Source: CAZWVI01 sp964637165
GTDB lineage: Bacteria > Planctomycetota > UBA1135
Length of the DNA: 64,000 nt
Assembly (NCBI GenBank): GCA_964637165.1
Contig: CAZWVI010000001.1
Location: 124,001-188,000 of the forward strand
Direction of reading: 5' to 3'
Shown: one piece after another, positions 43,103 to 51,160 of the stretch
Position numbering within the stretch: the first letter of the stretch is position 1
Layout of the letters: each line of letters begins with the position of its first letter
The notes under the pieces: generated by a model
What the model saw: the letters and a program-made list of their open reading frames with translations, nothing else
Databases searched by the model: none
What the model was told of the DNA's origin: nothing
Program-made: the position numbers and the translations under genes

Positions 43103-43128
43103 GCCTTTTTAGACTCGCTGGGGAGGCT

Positions 43129-43140
43129 TAAACTCTGTTT
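43129..43140 (+). promoter_or_regulatory. -10 hexamer of the M28 peptidase gene
   Basis: TAAACT at 43129-43134 is followed by CTGTTT and the ATG at 43141, the recurring six-base leaderless geometry. No clear -35. The 38-base gap also holds a possible weak stem (AAGCCT with AGGCTT). Confidence 0.4.
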
Positions 43141-44940
43141 ATGAAATTCGCCTCCCGCCAATTACTGCTACTGTCTTGCGGCTTGCTGTTTGCCTGCGCT
43201 CAACCGTCAAATAAGGCTGAGACCTCAGCACCGGTGCATTCACTTAATTCGGCGTCAAGTGCTCCGACTGCTGCTGAAATTGAAGCACATACCAAGTGGT
43301 TGTCAGACGACGCACTTGAAGGAAGGCGCGCCGGTACCCCGATGGCTGATGCCGCAGCGGTTTATCTTGCAGAGCAATTGAAGGCCGCAGGTTTGGAGCC
43401 GGCCGGAGAAAATGGTGGCTGGTATCAATCCTTCCCGTTGGCGCAAGCTGCTCAAGCTGGTGAATGTTCTTTAAGCGTTGGCGACAAAAGTTTTGAGAAT
43501 GTCGGAAGCTTGGCGTTGTCGGCTGAAGGTACAGCGAGTGGCGAACTAACTTCCGCGTCTTATGGCGTTGTCCTTGAGTCTTACAACATCGATCATTTCG
43601 CCGGGGCAAACGTTGCAGGCAAAATTGTGCTGTTACGTCGCTACACCGAGTGGGGACCAAAGGCCGAAGATAAGTTGGCAAGTTTAGGTGCATTACGTTC
43701 GAAGGTTCGCAACGCCCGCGCTGCAGGTGCAGTTGCCGTGATTGTCGGTACCCACCCCGATGAACTTGCGGCCGGCGGTGATGCGGAAATTAAATTCAGC
43801 GCATCTCATGGTACCGGTGGCATTCCGATTATCACTGTGAGTCCAAGTCAATTTGTGGAACTTGAACAACTTATAGGCGAGACGCTATCGCTTTCCGTTG
43901 CGATTGAACGTCCAATTGCAGAGACCTTAAATGTTCTAGCAAAGGTGACTGGCAAGTCAGATGAAATAATCAGCATCGGCGCTCACTATGACCACCTCGG
44001 TTGGGGCGGCGATGGGTCACTCGCGCCGGGCGTTGAAGCAATTCACAATGGCGCTGATGACAACGCCAGTGGCTCGGCGGTAGTTCTGGAAATCGCCGAA
44101 GCAATTGCAGCAGGCGACCAACCCCAACGCACCATGTTGTTTTGCTTTTGGGGTGCGGAAGAAGAGGGATTAATTGGGAGTAAATATTGGGTGGCCAACC
44201 CGACCGTGCCTAAGGACAAAATCCTAAGCAATGTGAATATGGATATGGTTGGGCGTTTGCAGTCTGGCGGCATTACGGTTGGTTCACATTCAACCGCCAG
44301 CGGATTTGCTTCGGCGCTAAATGTTGCCCAAGCAAGTATTGATACCCGTGGTGGAGCAACTGCGGAAAATGCTTTACAACTAAATTTGACTGGCGAGGAT
44401 TTACCAGGTGGTGGCGGTTCGGATCACATGGCTTTTCACAGTGATGGCATTTCGGCGGTGTTTTTCTTTTCTGGTTTGCATTCTGATTACCATAAGCCAA
44501 GCGACGATTGGGAAAAACTTGATTACCAACGCATGAGTACTTTAGCGCATGGCACGATTGCAATGTTGCATGAACTTGCGAGTACTGATTCGAGCGAATT
44601 GGAATATGTCAAACCAGCTCCAGTCGCCCACGGTGGCGGCGGCAATCGTCGCTCGGGTGGGGGAGTTTGGTTCGGATCGATTCCTGATTACGCCGGAGAA
44701 GGTGGAGACGCTGGTATGAAACTTGGTGGCACCGTTCCTGGTGGCCCAGCAGAGTCGGCGGGTTTACTTAAAGACGATGTGATTACCGCAATTGACGATT
44801 TTGAGATTGCCGATATTTACGATTTCATGGATTCCTTAAGTTCCTTCACCGATGGTCAAACGGTTAGCGTTAAGTTCATTCGTGGTGGTCTCGAAAAGAC
44901 TACGGAATTGACATTTTTTCCGCGTCCTAGCGGAGACTAG
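43141..44940 (+). CDS. M28 zinc aminopeptidase lipoprotein with PDZ domain
   Basis: A 599-residue lipoprotein: signal peptide with lipobox LLFAC (Cys19). A protease-associated domain insert lies at about 120-265, and the M28 catalytic core at about 270-480. Metal ligands and catalytic acids are visible in IGAHYDHLGWGG, NGADDNASGS, FWGAEEEGLIGS, NVNMDMVGRL and GLHSDYHKPSDDWE. A C-terminal PDZ domain (about 505-595: GGPAESAGLLKDDVITAIDD) follows. It should trim peptides in the periplasm or at the outer membrane. M28 plus PDZ fusions are known from several diderm phyla. It directly precedes the TPP riboswitch of thiC but is likely a separate transcription unit. Confidence 0.9.
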   Translation: MKFASRQLLLLSCGLLFACAQPSNKAETSAPVHSLNSASSAPTAAEIEAHTKWLSDDALEGRRAGTPMADAAAVYLAEQLKAAGLEPAGENGGWYQSFPLAQAAQAGECSLSVGDKSFENVGSLALSAEGTASGELTSASYGVVLESYNIDHFAGANVAGKIVLLRRYTEWGPKAEDKLASLGALRSKVRNARAAGAVAVIVGTHPDELAAGGDAEIKFSASHGTGGIPIITVSPSQFVELEQLIGETLSLSVAIERPIAETLNVLAKVTGKSDEIISIGAHYDHLGWGGDGSLAPGVEAIHNGADDNASGSAVVLEIAEAIAAGDQPQRTMLFCFWGAEEEGLIGSKYWVANPTVPKDKILSNVNMDMVGRLQSGGITVGSHSTASGFASALNVAQASIDTRGGATAENALQLNLTGEDLPGGGGSDHMAFHSDGISAVFFFSGLHSDYHKPSDDWEKLDYQRMSTLAHGTIAMLHELASTDSSELEYVKPAPVAHGGGGNRRSGGGVWFGSIPDYAGEGGDAGMKLGGTVPGGPAESAGLLKDDVITAIDDFEIADIYDFMDSLSSFTDGQTVSVKFIRGGLEKTTELTFFPRPSGD

Positions 44941-44947
44941 TAAACTA

Positions 44948-45030
44948 GGCAAAGCCCGGGGTGTTGCCTAATTCTGGCGACTGAGAGAAGACCCGAGAAC
45001 CTGAACCGGATAACCCCGGCGGAGGAAGAG
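44948..45030 (+). promoter_or_regulatory. TPP riboswitch (THI box) upstream of thiC
   Basis: The conserved THI core is present in order: CGGGGTG, stem GTTGCC/GGCGAC, CTGAGAG, ACCC, ACCTGAACCGGATAA and CCGGCGGAGGAAGAG. The last part contains the thiC ribosome site, eight bases or so before the ATG at 45033, so thiamine pyrophosphate probably blocks translation directly. It lies immediately after the M28 gene stop. Confidence 0.93.
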
Positions 45031-45032
45031 CA

Positions 45033-46679
45033 ATGAGTAAATTAAGTGAAAACCGTAACGAGAGCGGGGATCTAAAACCGCGCAGTATCCCTAGTTTTGA
45101 GGAATGCTGGCCGTCCTCGACTAAGGAAGTTAGCGAAGTTAAGCATAATGGCTTTGACTTGCAGATTCCTTTCCGTCGTACCCATTTGACCAACGGCAAG
45201 CATTTCGATTTCTATGACACCAGTGGTCCTCAGGGTTTTGACCCCCGCAAGGGCTTGCCGAAATTGCGCCAAGCGTGGTTGGATGCACGTGAAGTAAATG
45301 CCAAGGAACAGGCGAATTGGTCACAGATGGCCTTTGCCCGGCGTGGGGTCATCACTGAAGAGATGGCCTACGTGGCGGCGCGCGAAGAGCTTGAAGCTGA
45401 ATTCGTCCGCTCAGAAATTGCTGCCGGTCGTGCCGTCATTCCGGCTAACCGCATGCATCCGGAATTAGAGCCAGTAATAATTGGTCGCAATTTTCGCACC
45501 AAAATTAATTCAAATATTGGCAACTCAGCAACTCACTCATCTATTGAAGAGGAAGTCGAAAAACTTCAATGGTCAGTTATGTGGGGCGCGGACACGGTTA
45601 TGGATTTAAGTACTGGCCACAACATTCACCAAACGCGTGAATGGATTATGCGCAATTCTTCAGTGCCAATTGGTACTGTGCCAATTTATCAAGCCTTGGA
45701 GAAGGTCGATGGCGACCCGACGAAATTGAATCTCGATATGTTCATTGAAACATTAATCGAGCAAGCCGAACAGGGCGTTGATTATTTCACTATCCATGCT
45801 GGAGTTTTGCTCCACCATGTGCCACTTACAGTCGATCGCATTACTGGAATTGTTTCACGTGGGGGTAGCATCATGGCCAAATGGTGCCTAGCTCATCATC
45901 AAGAAAACTTCCTCTACACTGGCTTTGAAAAAATCTGCCAAGTCATGAAGGATTACGATGTGACCTTCAGTTTGGGTGATGGACTGCGTCCAGGCTGTTT
46001 GGCTGACGCGAACGACGCGGCTCAATTTGGTGAACTAAAGGCGCTTGGCCAACTTACCAAGATTGCCTGGAAGCACGATGTGCAAACTATGATTGAGGGT
46101 CCTGGACATGTGCCACTGCATATGATCAAGGAAAACATGGATCGCGAATTGGAGGATTGCTTCGAGGCACCCTTTTATACACTCGGCCCATTGGTTACCG
46201 ATGTTGCACCAGGTTACGACCATATAACTTCGGCAATTGGCGCGGCCAACATCGGCTGGTACGGCACTGCGATGTTGTGTTACGTAACTCCGAAAGAGCA
46301 CTTAGGTTTGCCAGATCGTGACGACGTAAAAACCGGAGTGGTTACTTACAAAATTGCCGCACATGCTGCCGACATCGCTAAAGGTGTTCCCGGTGCGCGC
46401 GCATGGGACGATGAATTGTCTTTGGCTAGATTCGAATTCCGTTGGGAAGATCAATTTAACTTGTCGATGGACCCTGTGACTGCGCGTGATTACCACGACC
46501 AAACGATGCCGGCTGATGGTGCCAAGGTTGCACACTTCTGCTCGATGTGTGGACCTAAATTTTGCTCAATGAAAATTACCGAGGAAGTGCGCGCGGCGAT
46601 GGCTGAAAAATCTGGCGAGTTTGCCGCCAGTGGCAGTGAGGTTTACTTAGAAACCGATAACGAAACGGTCGAAGTGTAA
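45033..46679 (+). CDS. thiC: Phosphomethylpyrimidine synthase
   Basis: ThiC is a radical SAM enzyme that rearranges aminoimidazole ribotide to hydroxymethylpyrimidine phosphate for thiamine. The 548-residue product has the N-terminal extension, the long core (GNSATHSSIEEEVEKLQWSV; IEGPGHVPLHMIKENMD) and the C-terminal iron-sulfur motif CSMCGPKFCSM near residue 500. It is shorter than the 630-residue E. coli enzyme but complete at both conserved ends. Control by the TPP riboswitch immediately upstream is clear. No other thi genes are in the window. Confidence 0.97.
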   Translation: MSKLSENRNESGDLKPRSIPSFEECWPSSTKEVSEVKHNGFDLQIPFRRTHLTNGKHFDFYDTSGPQGFDPRKGLPKLRQAWLDAREVNAKEQANWSQMAFARRGVITEEMAYVAAREELEAEFVRSEIAAGRAVIPANRMHPELEPVIIGRNFRTKINSNIGNSATHSSIEEEVEKLQWSVMWGADTVMDLSTGHNIHQTREWIMRNSSVPIGTVPIYQALEKVDGDPTKLNLDMFIETLIEQAEQGVDYFTIHAGVLLHHVPLTVDRITGIVSRGGSIMAKWCLAHHQENFLYTGFEKICQVMKDYDVTFSLGDGLRPGCLADANDAAQFGELKALGQLTKIAWKHDVQTMIEGPGHVPLHMIKENMDRELEDCFEAPFYTLGPLVTDVAPGYDHITSAIGAANIGWYGTAMLCYVTPKEHLGLPDRDDVKTGVVTYKIAAHAADIAKGVPGARAWDDELSLARFEFRWEDQFNLSMDPVTARDYHDQTMPADGAKVAHFCSMCGPKFCSMKITEEVRAAMAEKSGEFAASGSEVYLETDNETVEV

Positions 46680-46680
46680 A

Positions 46681-47094
46681 TTGGCAACTGAAATTAATTG
46701 TGTCTATCTTGGACAGTTGCGTTGCCAGTCAAGCCACCAAGCCAGTGGTGAAAAGGTAATTACTGATGCGCCACTTGATAATTGCGGCAAGGGTGAGTCT
46801 TTTTCGCCAACCGACTTAGTCGGAACCGCACTTGGCTCGTGCATGCTGACAATTATTGGAATTGTCGGTGAGCGGCATGAAATGGACCTGGCAGATGTAA
46901 AAGTACAGGTATTCAAACATATGAGTAGTGGCTCGGTGCGCAAGATTTCACGCTTAGAGGTGAAGCTAACCGGACCGCTGGGAGCTTCACCAAAAGACCG
47001 CAAGAGAATTGAGGCTGCTGCCCTAAGTTGCCCTGTACACAAGACTTTGGAAGATTCACTCGATATTGAAGTCGAGTTTTTGTGGCCTAAATAA
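46681..47094 (+). CDS. OsmC/Ohr-family peroxiredoxin-like protein
   Basis: A 137-residue OsmC-fold protein. The two redox cysteines are in place: GTALGSCMLTIIG and LSCPVHKTLEDSL. Such proteins reduce organic or fatty-acid hydroperoxides with a dithiol donor. It starts at TTG 46681, one base after the thiC stop; no ATG fits the conserved N-terminus (TEINCVYLGQLRC). Being in the thiC transcript, it may share riboswitch control if the control is by termination, but the structure suggests translational control of thiC only. Confidence 0.85.
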   Translation: MATEINCVYLGQLRCQSSHQASGEKVITDAPLDNCGKGESFSPTDLVGTALGSCMLTIIGIVGERHEMDLADVKVQVFKHMSSGSVRKISRLEVKLTGPLGASPKDRKRIEAAALSCPVHKTLEDSLDIEVEFLWPK

Positions 47095-47158
47095 AAGCCC
47101 CGCATAGGATATTGCTTTGTGGTGGGCTTGGGGGAACCCTGATTTGGGCTGTCCTCCA

Positions 47159-48652
47159 ATGTTGCAAAAAGACCTACTAGGCGCGATTCTGCTGAGCCTT
47201 TTGCTCAGCGCGTGCACCACCAAGCTTCCTGACGGTACTGCCGGGGGCGGATCTTCTGGTGGCGGTGGCGGGGGAAATGGGCGCATTGATTTAGTCGGCA
47301 CTGTTTACAACGCCGAAACTTTGCAACCGCAATCAGGTGTTATGGTTCAATCGGGCACCAATTTCGCCTACAGCCAGATGGACGGTTCTTACGAAATAAC
47401 TGTCAATGGCAATGAACACATCAAATTCTTTGACGATGTGGTCTATCCTGCGGAAGTTGGTATTCCTGCAGGTCAAGGAATAATTTTTAGAGATATTAGT
47501 GTGGTTCCACTGCCGAGCAGTGGCGGTTTGTTTGGTGCAAATTCGGCAATAATTACTAACCGCTATTTGGCTGGTCTTGAGGTTGGTGACGAAATGAAGT
47601 TTCAAGAGGACGGCTTATTAAGCGGTTCTGAAGTTCACTTTCGAGTTGTTAATAAAGAATACAATCATGGCATTTGGGCATTGCGCATTCGTTGGGGCGA
47701 AGATGAGTGGGCTAACCACTTTGTGATCGCCGAAGACATTTATGGCAATGTGCGTTTGCTTGAATACAACAGCGTGGCAGTGGACATGAATCATCCGCCA
47801 ATACTTTTGCCAGAGGTGGCAACCATTGGCCAAGTGCTTACGGATTTCTGGGGCCAACAATGTTACGTAGTTGAAACTACCGCAGTAATCGCTCCGAGCG
47901 CATTCTTAGGTATCACGGAAAATTTGCAGCAATGCTTGCAAACCAGTGTTTTTGGTAGTGATCTTGAAGAGATTTGGGCGCCGGGTTTTGGACTTGCCGC
48001 CACTCAAAAGGTTGGGCTAGGCAATAAATATTACAAACCAACTGAAGGCACCTTACGTGGCCAACGCTTGGGTGGCGAGCCGGCCAACTTTAACCCTGAC
48101 TCAACCACCATCAGTAATCAATTTTTACCGGGCCTAGCGGTTGATGATTTTTTTGTTTGGGAAGGTACTGGCGATAACGTTGGAGGCACTCGTAAACAAA
48201 CTGTGGTCGATTCGGTGGTGATGCCAACTACTGGTATCCCGGCCTTAGTTTTAAGTACCGTGGAAAATTACGTTCCGGTTGAAACCATGTGGGTCGCACA
48301 AGATACCGATGGCAATTTACGCATCCTACAGGAAGTTGAAGGCATAAGTACTACCACTTACGCTTGGGAGCGCGCGCCGATTTTATGTCCAAGCGAAGCC
48401 ATTGAAGGCATGCATTTAGGGATCCGTAGCAATGGCGGATCTCAAGAGATTGAGCACGTTGAGGTCGAATTTACTAGCAACTATGGCTTTGGGTATTTTG
48501 CCAATCTTCACGAAGTTGAAGTTGACATCGACGCTGGTCTGGAAAAAATCGAATACCTATGGACCCCAGGTTTTGGTCAATTACAAGTAATTGAATCGAC
48601 CACCGCCGGTTGGGAACTCAGCGGTGGTCGCTTGGCAGGTCTGGACTTTTAA
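47159..48652 (+). CDS. Lipoprotein with internal duplication, function unknown
   Basis: A 497-residue lipoprotein. Signal MLQKDLLGAILLSLLLSAC ends with the lipobox Cys19, followed by a Gly/Ser-rich linker (GGGSSGGGGGG). A carboxypeptidase-regulatory-like beta domain at about 42-85 (LVGTVYNAETLQPQSGVMVQ) leads into two copies of a domain. Copy A, about 128-285, starts IITNRYLAGLEVGDEM and ends IWAPGFGL. Copy B, about 316-475, starts ISNQFLPGLAVDDFF and ends LWTPGFGQ. I do not recognise the repeat family. ATG 47159 is chosen because the 14 residues before it are not signal-like. Probably surface or periplasmic. Confidence 0.75.
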   Translation: MLQKDLLGAILLSLLLSACTTKLPDGTAGGGSSGGGGGGNGRIDLVGTVYNAETLQPQSGVMVQSGTNFAYSQMDGSYEITVNGNEHIKFFDDVVYPAEVGIPAGQGIIFRDISVVPLPSSGGLFGANSAIITNRYLAGLEVGDEMKFQEDGLLSGSEVHFRVVNKEYNHGIWALRIRWGEDEWANHFVIAEDIYGNVRLLEYNSVAVDMNHPPILLPEVATIGQVLTDFWGQQCYVVETTAVIAPSAFLGITENLQQCLQTSVFGSDLEEIWAPGFGLAATQKVGLGNKYYKPTEGTLRGQRLGGEPANFNPDSTTISNQFLPGLAVDDFFVWEGTGDNVGGTRKQTVVDSVVMPTTGIPALVLSTVENYVPVETMWVAQDTDGNLRILQEVEGISTTTYAWERAPILCPSEAIEGMHLGIRSNGGSQEIEHVEVEFTSNYGFGYFANLHEVEVDIDAGLEKIEYLWTPGFGQLQVIESTTAGWELSGGRLAGLDF

Positions 48653-48665
48653 AAAGTTCTAAACC

Positions 48666-49391
48666 TTACTTAGGCATCAACAGCACACATTCGCCAGCCT
48701 TGATTGCTACTTCATCTACGTGGCCACTACTTTGGTCAGCAGTAACTCCATGGATGTGAATGGTAGTGTCATGGTGGGTGAAAATTGCTTTATGGTGTAA
48801 AGAGCGGAAGCCAAACATTTCTACTTCGGTTCCTTTCCAAACATTTTTAATCGCCGTCGCAATGTGCTCTTCGTGAGAGTTGCCAGCACCTTCAAGGCGC
48901 TTGCCATCAATCACGTGCAGCTGTAAATGGCTGGTTTTGCCAAGCACCCGAAATGGCAGAATTTGATCTTGATCCCAGCCGGCCGCCTGCGAAGACTTTG
49001 CAATGAAAGCCTCAAGTGCTTTTTGGCTATCAAGGTCAACGTCAATTGGAATGCTGGTCCAGTGTTCAACTTCAGCCAAAACCAACAATGCAACACCGCT
49101 ATCACTTTGAGCAATGTTTTGGTAAATAGCGTCTTCACTATTTGGCACCGGTTGCGCAAGGTTAATCGATGAATTCATGATGGTGATTTCGCCATCAAGA
49201 TCTTTTACCGCACCAACGCCCCACATGTGTTTGCCAGTCATGGCCGCACTAATTGAAGTGCCGGCATCGGTAATTCCTTGGTGCATCATGCCGCGCAGAG
49301 AACCCCACACTTGGGGTTGGTCGGGGAAGTTAGCTTCAGTGGATGCTCCAGCACATGAGGCCAAGAGCAGTAGGGGGAGGAATTTTTTCAT
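48666..49391 (-). CDS. Acetolactate decarboxylase-like lipoprotein
   Basis: A 241-residue protein with a lipoprotein signal (MKKFLPLLLLASC). The fold pattern matches alpha-acetolactate decarboxylase (AlsD/BudA): GVGAVKDLDGEITIMNSS near the N-terminus and the zinc-binding HIHGVTADQSSGHVDEV near the C-terminus, where HxH and a third His coordinate metal. AlsD is normally cytoplasmic or secreted and makes acetoin. A lipid-anchored form is unusual and no acetolactate synthase is nearby, so the substrate is open. It is last in the rnpA, yidD, TolB-like operon, overlapping the previous gene by one base. Confidence 0.7.
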   Translation of the reverse strand: MKKFLPLLLLASCAGASTEANFPDQPQVWGSLRGMMHQGITDAGTSISAAMTGKHMWGVGAVKDLDGEITIMNSSINLAQPVPNSEDAIYQNIAQSDSGVALLVLAEVEHWTSIPIDVDLDSQKALEAFIAKSSQAAGWDQDQILPFRVLGKTSHLQLHVIDGKRLEGAGNSHEEHIATAIKNVWKGTEVEMFGFRSLHHKAIFTHHDTTIHIHGVTADQSSGHVDEVAIKAGECVLLMPK

Positions 49392-50467
49392 TAATCAATC
49401 CATTCAGTAATGAATAGATTTGTGTCTCGTGGGGAGTTGTTCTGACGATTGCTAGCAAAAATTAAGTTCTTGCCATCGTGACTAAACATTGGGAAGCCAT
49501 CAAAGCTCGGGTTGTATGTAACCCGTTGGTTATTGCTTCCATCATCGTTGATTAGAAACAAATCAAAGTCGCGGCCTGATTCAGATGCTTGGTTAGAGCA
49601 GTAAATAATCCGCTGATTATCAGGGTGATAGTAAGGGGCAAAGTTAGCCGCAGTGTTGTTGGTTACTTGTACTTTGTTACTACCGTCCAAGTCCATGACC
49701 ATGATTTGCAAGGCCATTGGCTCGATTACATCTTGTCCAAGAAGTTCTAAGTAGCGCGCCCGTTCAGCTTCAGTCTTTGGGTGGAAGGCGCGATAAACAA
49801 TGCGTTTACCATCAGGTGAAAAGAAGGGGCCGCCATCGTATCCGAGCTTACTGGTTAGTTGCTTGATGTCGGTGCCGTCAATGTTCATGGTGTAAACATC
49901 CAAATCGCCATTACGGGTTGAAGTGAACACAATCTTGTCGCCGGCCGGACTGGTGACGGCTTCGGCATCGTAGCCGGGCGCAACTGCTATCGCCTTTAAC
50001 TCATTAGTCTCAAGGTTGCGAATGTATAGGTCAAACTCTGGGTAGATTTTCCACACATATCCCATCGAATAATCAGGCGGTGCCAGGCAATCCTCGCTGG
50101 CGGCGTGAGTGCTGGCAAAAATTACCGCATCGTCACTTGGCATAAAGAATGCGCAAGTGGTGCGACCAGTGCCGGTACTAACTAAACGGCGTGCGCCACT
50201 GAGTAAATCTAAGGTGTAAATTTGATCGCAACTTGTGCCGGGAATTGTCGCCTGGTAACTAATCGTATTGCCAGCCCAGTTGAAGTAGCCCTCGGCATTT
50301 TCGCCGTGAGTACTTATGCGTCGAGTGGTGCCAAAGTGCTTCTCCATTGGATGCACTAAATCTTCGCGGACTGGTAGGCCTTGCTCTTGAGTGGCCGGCT
50401 TAAAGCTCGGCGCTTCTTGGGCGGTAGGTGGGTGTTGGGCGAAGGCTAAAAGGGTGGCTAACAACAT
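49391..50467 (-). CDS. TolB-like beta-propeller protein (PD40 repeats)
   Basis: A 358-residue protein with an N-terminal signal peptide (MLLATLLAFAQHPPTAQEA). At least five WD40-like PD40 blades follow, for instance SPAGDKIVFTSTRNGDLDVY, SPDGKRIVYRAFH and SHDGKNLIFASNRQN. It is similar to the TolB propeller but lacks the TolB N-terminal domain, so a Tol-Pal role is not supported. Periplasmic, possibly a binding protein for another secreted protein. It lies between yidD and the AlsD-like gene with one-base spacing or overlap. Confidence 0.8.
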   Translation of the reverse strand: MLLATLLAFAQHPPTAQEAPSFKPATQEQGLPVREDLVHPMEKHFGTTRRISTHGENAEGYFNWAGNTISYQATIPGTSCDQIYTLDLLSGARRLVSTGTGRTTCAFFMPSDDAVIFASTHAASEDCLAPPDYSMGYVWKIYPEFDLYIRNLETNELKAIAVAPGYDAEAVTSPAGDKIVFTSTRNGDLDVYTMNIDGTDIKQLTSKLGYDGGPFFSPDGKRIVYRAFHPKTEAERARYLELLGQDVIEPMALQIMVMDLDGSNKVQVTNNTAANFAPYYHPDNQRIIYCSNQASESGRDFDLFLINDDGSNNQRVTYNPSFDGFPMFSHDGKNLIFASNRQNNSPRDTNLFITEWID

Positions 50468-50468
50468 T

Positions 50469-50702
50469 TCAGGAGTGTTTGTGTTTGGTGCAAGGGACCG
50501 GGTCGTACCCGCCTTTGCAGAATGGGTTACAGCGCAGCACGCGCCAAAGTGTCAGGACGGTGCCCTTAAGGGAACCATGTTGGTCGAGGGCGCTCAGAGC
50601 GTATTCTGAGCAAGTAGGGGCGAAACGGCACTTATTAGCCCCTAACAGTGGGCTGATTATGGCGCGGTAGGTGCGAACCACAAAGCTTAGGATGCGCTTC
50701 AC
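50469..50702 (-). CDS. yidD: Membrane protein insertion efficiency factor
   Basis: A 77-residue YidD starting at GTG 50702. The family core is complete: YRAIISPLLGANKCRFAPTC, SEYALSALDQHG, then LRCNPFCKGGYDPVP. It aids YidC-dependent membrane insertion. It overlaps rnpA by four bases, the usual partner, but the downstream gene is not yidC. Three conserved Cys are present. Confidence 0.95.
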   Translation of the reverse strand: MKRILSFVVRTYRAIISPLLGANKCRFAPTCSEYALSALDQHGSLKGTVLTLWRVLRCNPFCKGGYDPVPCTKHKHS

Positions 50703-51109
50703 TGCTCTAGTTTTCGCTCAATTTTCTGGCAAAGTGTCACTAACTCGTCACAAATGAGTTTGAAGTCATGACGATTACCACTTTGGAGGGGAATCACAAC
50801 AATGTCAAAGGCCGGTAGTTGGGCTCTGACATGGCGAAAACTTTCCCTAAAAATACGTTTCGCATGATTGCGTAAAGGTGCACCCTTGCTGTATTTACGT
50901 CCAACGGACAGGCCCATGCGGGGGGCTTGGGGGTGGCGCGAAGGGGTCGCGATGAGTAGAATAAACCGCCCTCTGGCGCGGCTACCCTTGCGGTAAACAA
51001 GATTAAAATCTGCCTGCAGCCGGAGCCGATGCGCCACCTGAAAACGCAAATCGCGAATCAGGCTGGTGGCTCTAGGAGCCTCGCTGCTGGAGTTGTGATT
51101 ACTCATCAA
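50699..51109 (-). CDS. rnpA: Ribonuclease P protein component
   Basis: RnpA helps the RNase P RNA cut tRNA 5' leaders. The 136-residue product contains the conserved core: VYRKGSRARGRFILL, then MGLSVGRKYSKGAPLRNHAK followed by RIFRESFRH, which includes the RNR-type helix. ATG 51106 with a preceding TTG 51109 are both possible starts, at six or nine bases after TAAAAT. No rpmH gene lies upstream; the usual rpmH-rnpA-yidD-yidC order is broken here. A lysine transaminase gene is divergent. It begins an operon of four genes. Confidence 0.93.
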   Translation of the reverse strand: MMSNHNSSSEAPRATSLIRDLRFQVAHRLRLQADFNLVYRKGSRARGRFILLIATPSRHPQAPRMGLSVGRKYSKGAPLRNHAKRIFRESFRHVRAQLPAFDIVVIPLQSGNRHDFKLICDELVTLCQKIERKLEQ

Positions 51110-51121
51110 GCGCGTATTTTA
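51110..51121. promoter_or_regulatory. Divergent rnpA/lat promoter with shared -10
   Basis: TATTTTA at 51115-51121 reads TAAAAT on the minus strand followed by ACGCGC and the rnpA start, and TATTTT on the plus strand toward the transaminase gene. The heptamer is identical to that at 1136. It sits in a small palindrome, GCGTATTTTACGC. Confidence 0.45.
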
Positions 51122-51160
51122 CGCACTTTCTCGACCGAAATAAGCCCGCAAAAAAACAAA

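Noticed and set aside
51029..51160. N-terminal extension of the lysine transaminase
   Set aside because: It runs antisense through rnpA and its promoter; family similarity begins near ATG 51161.
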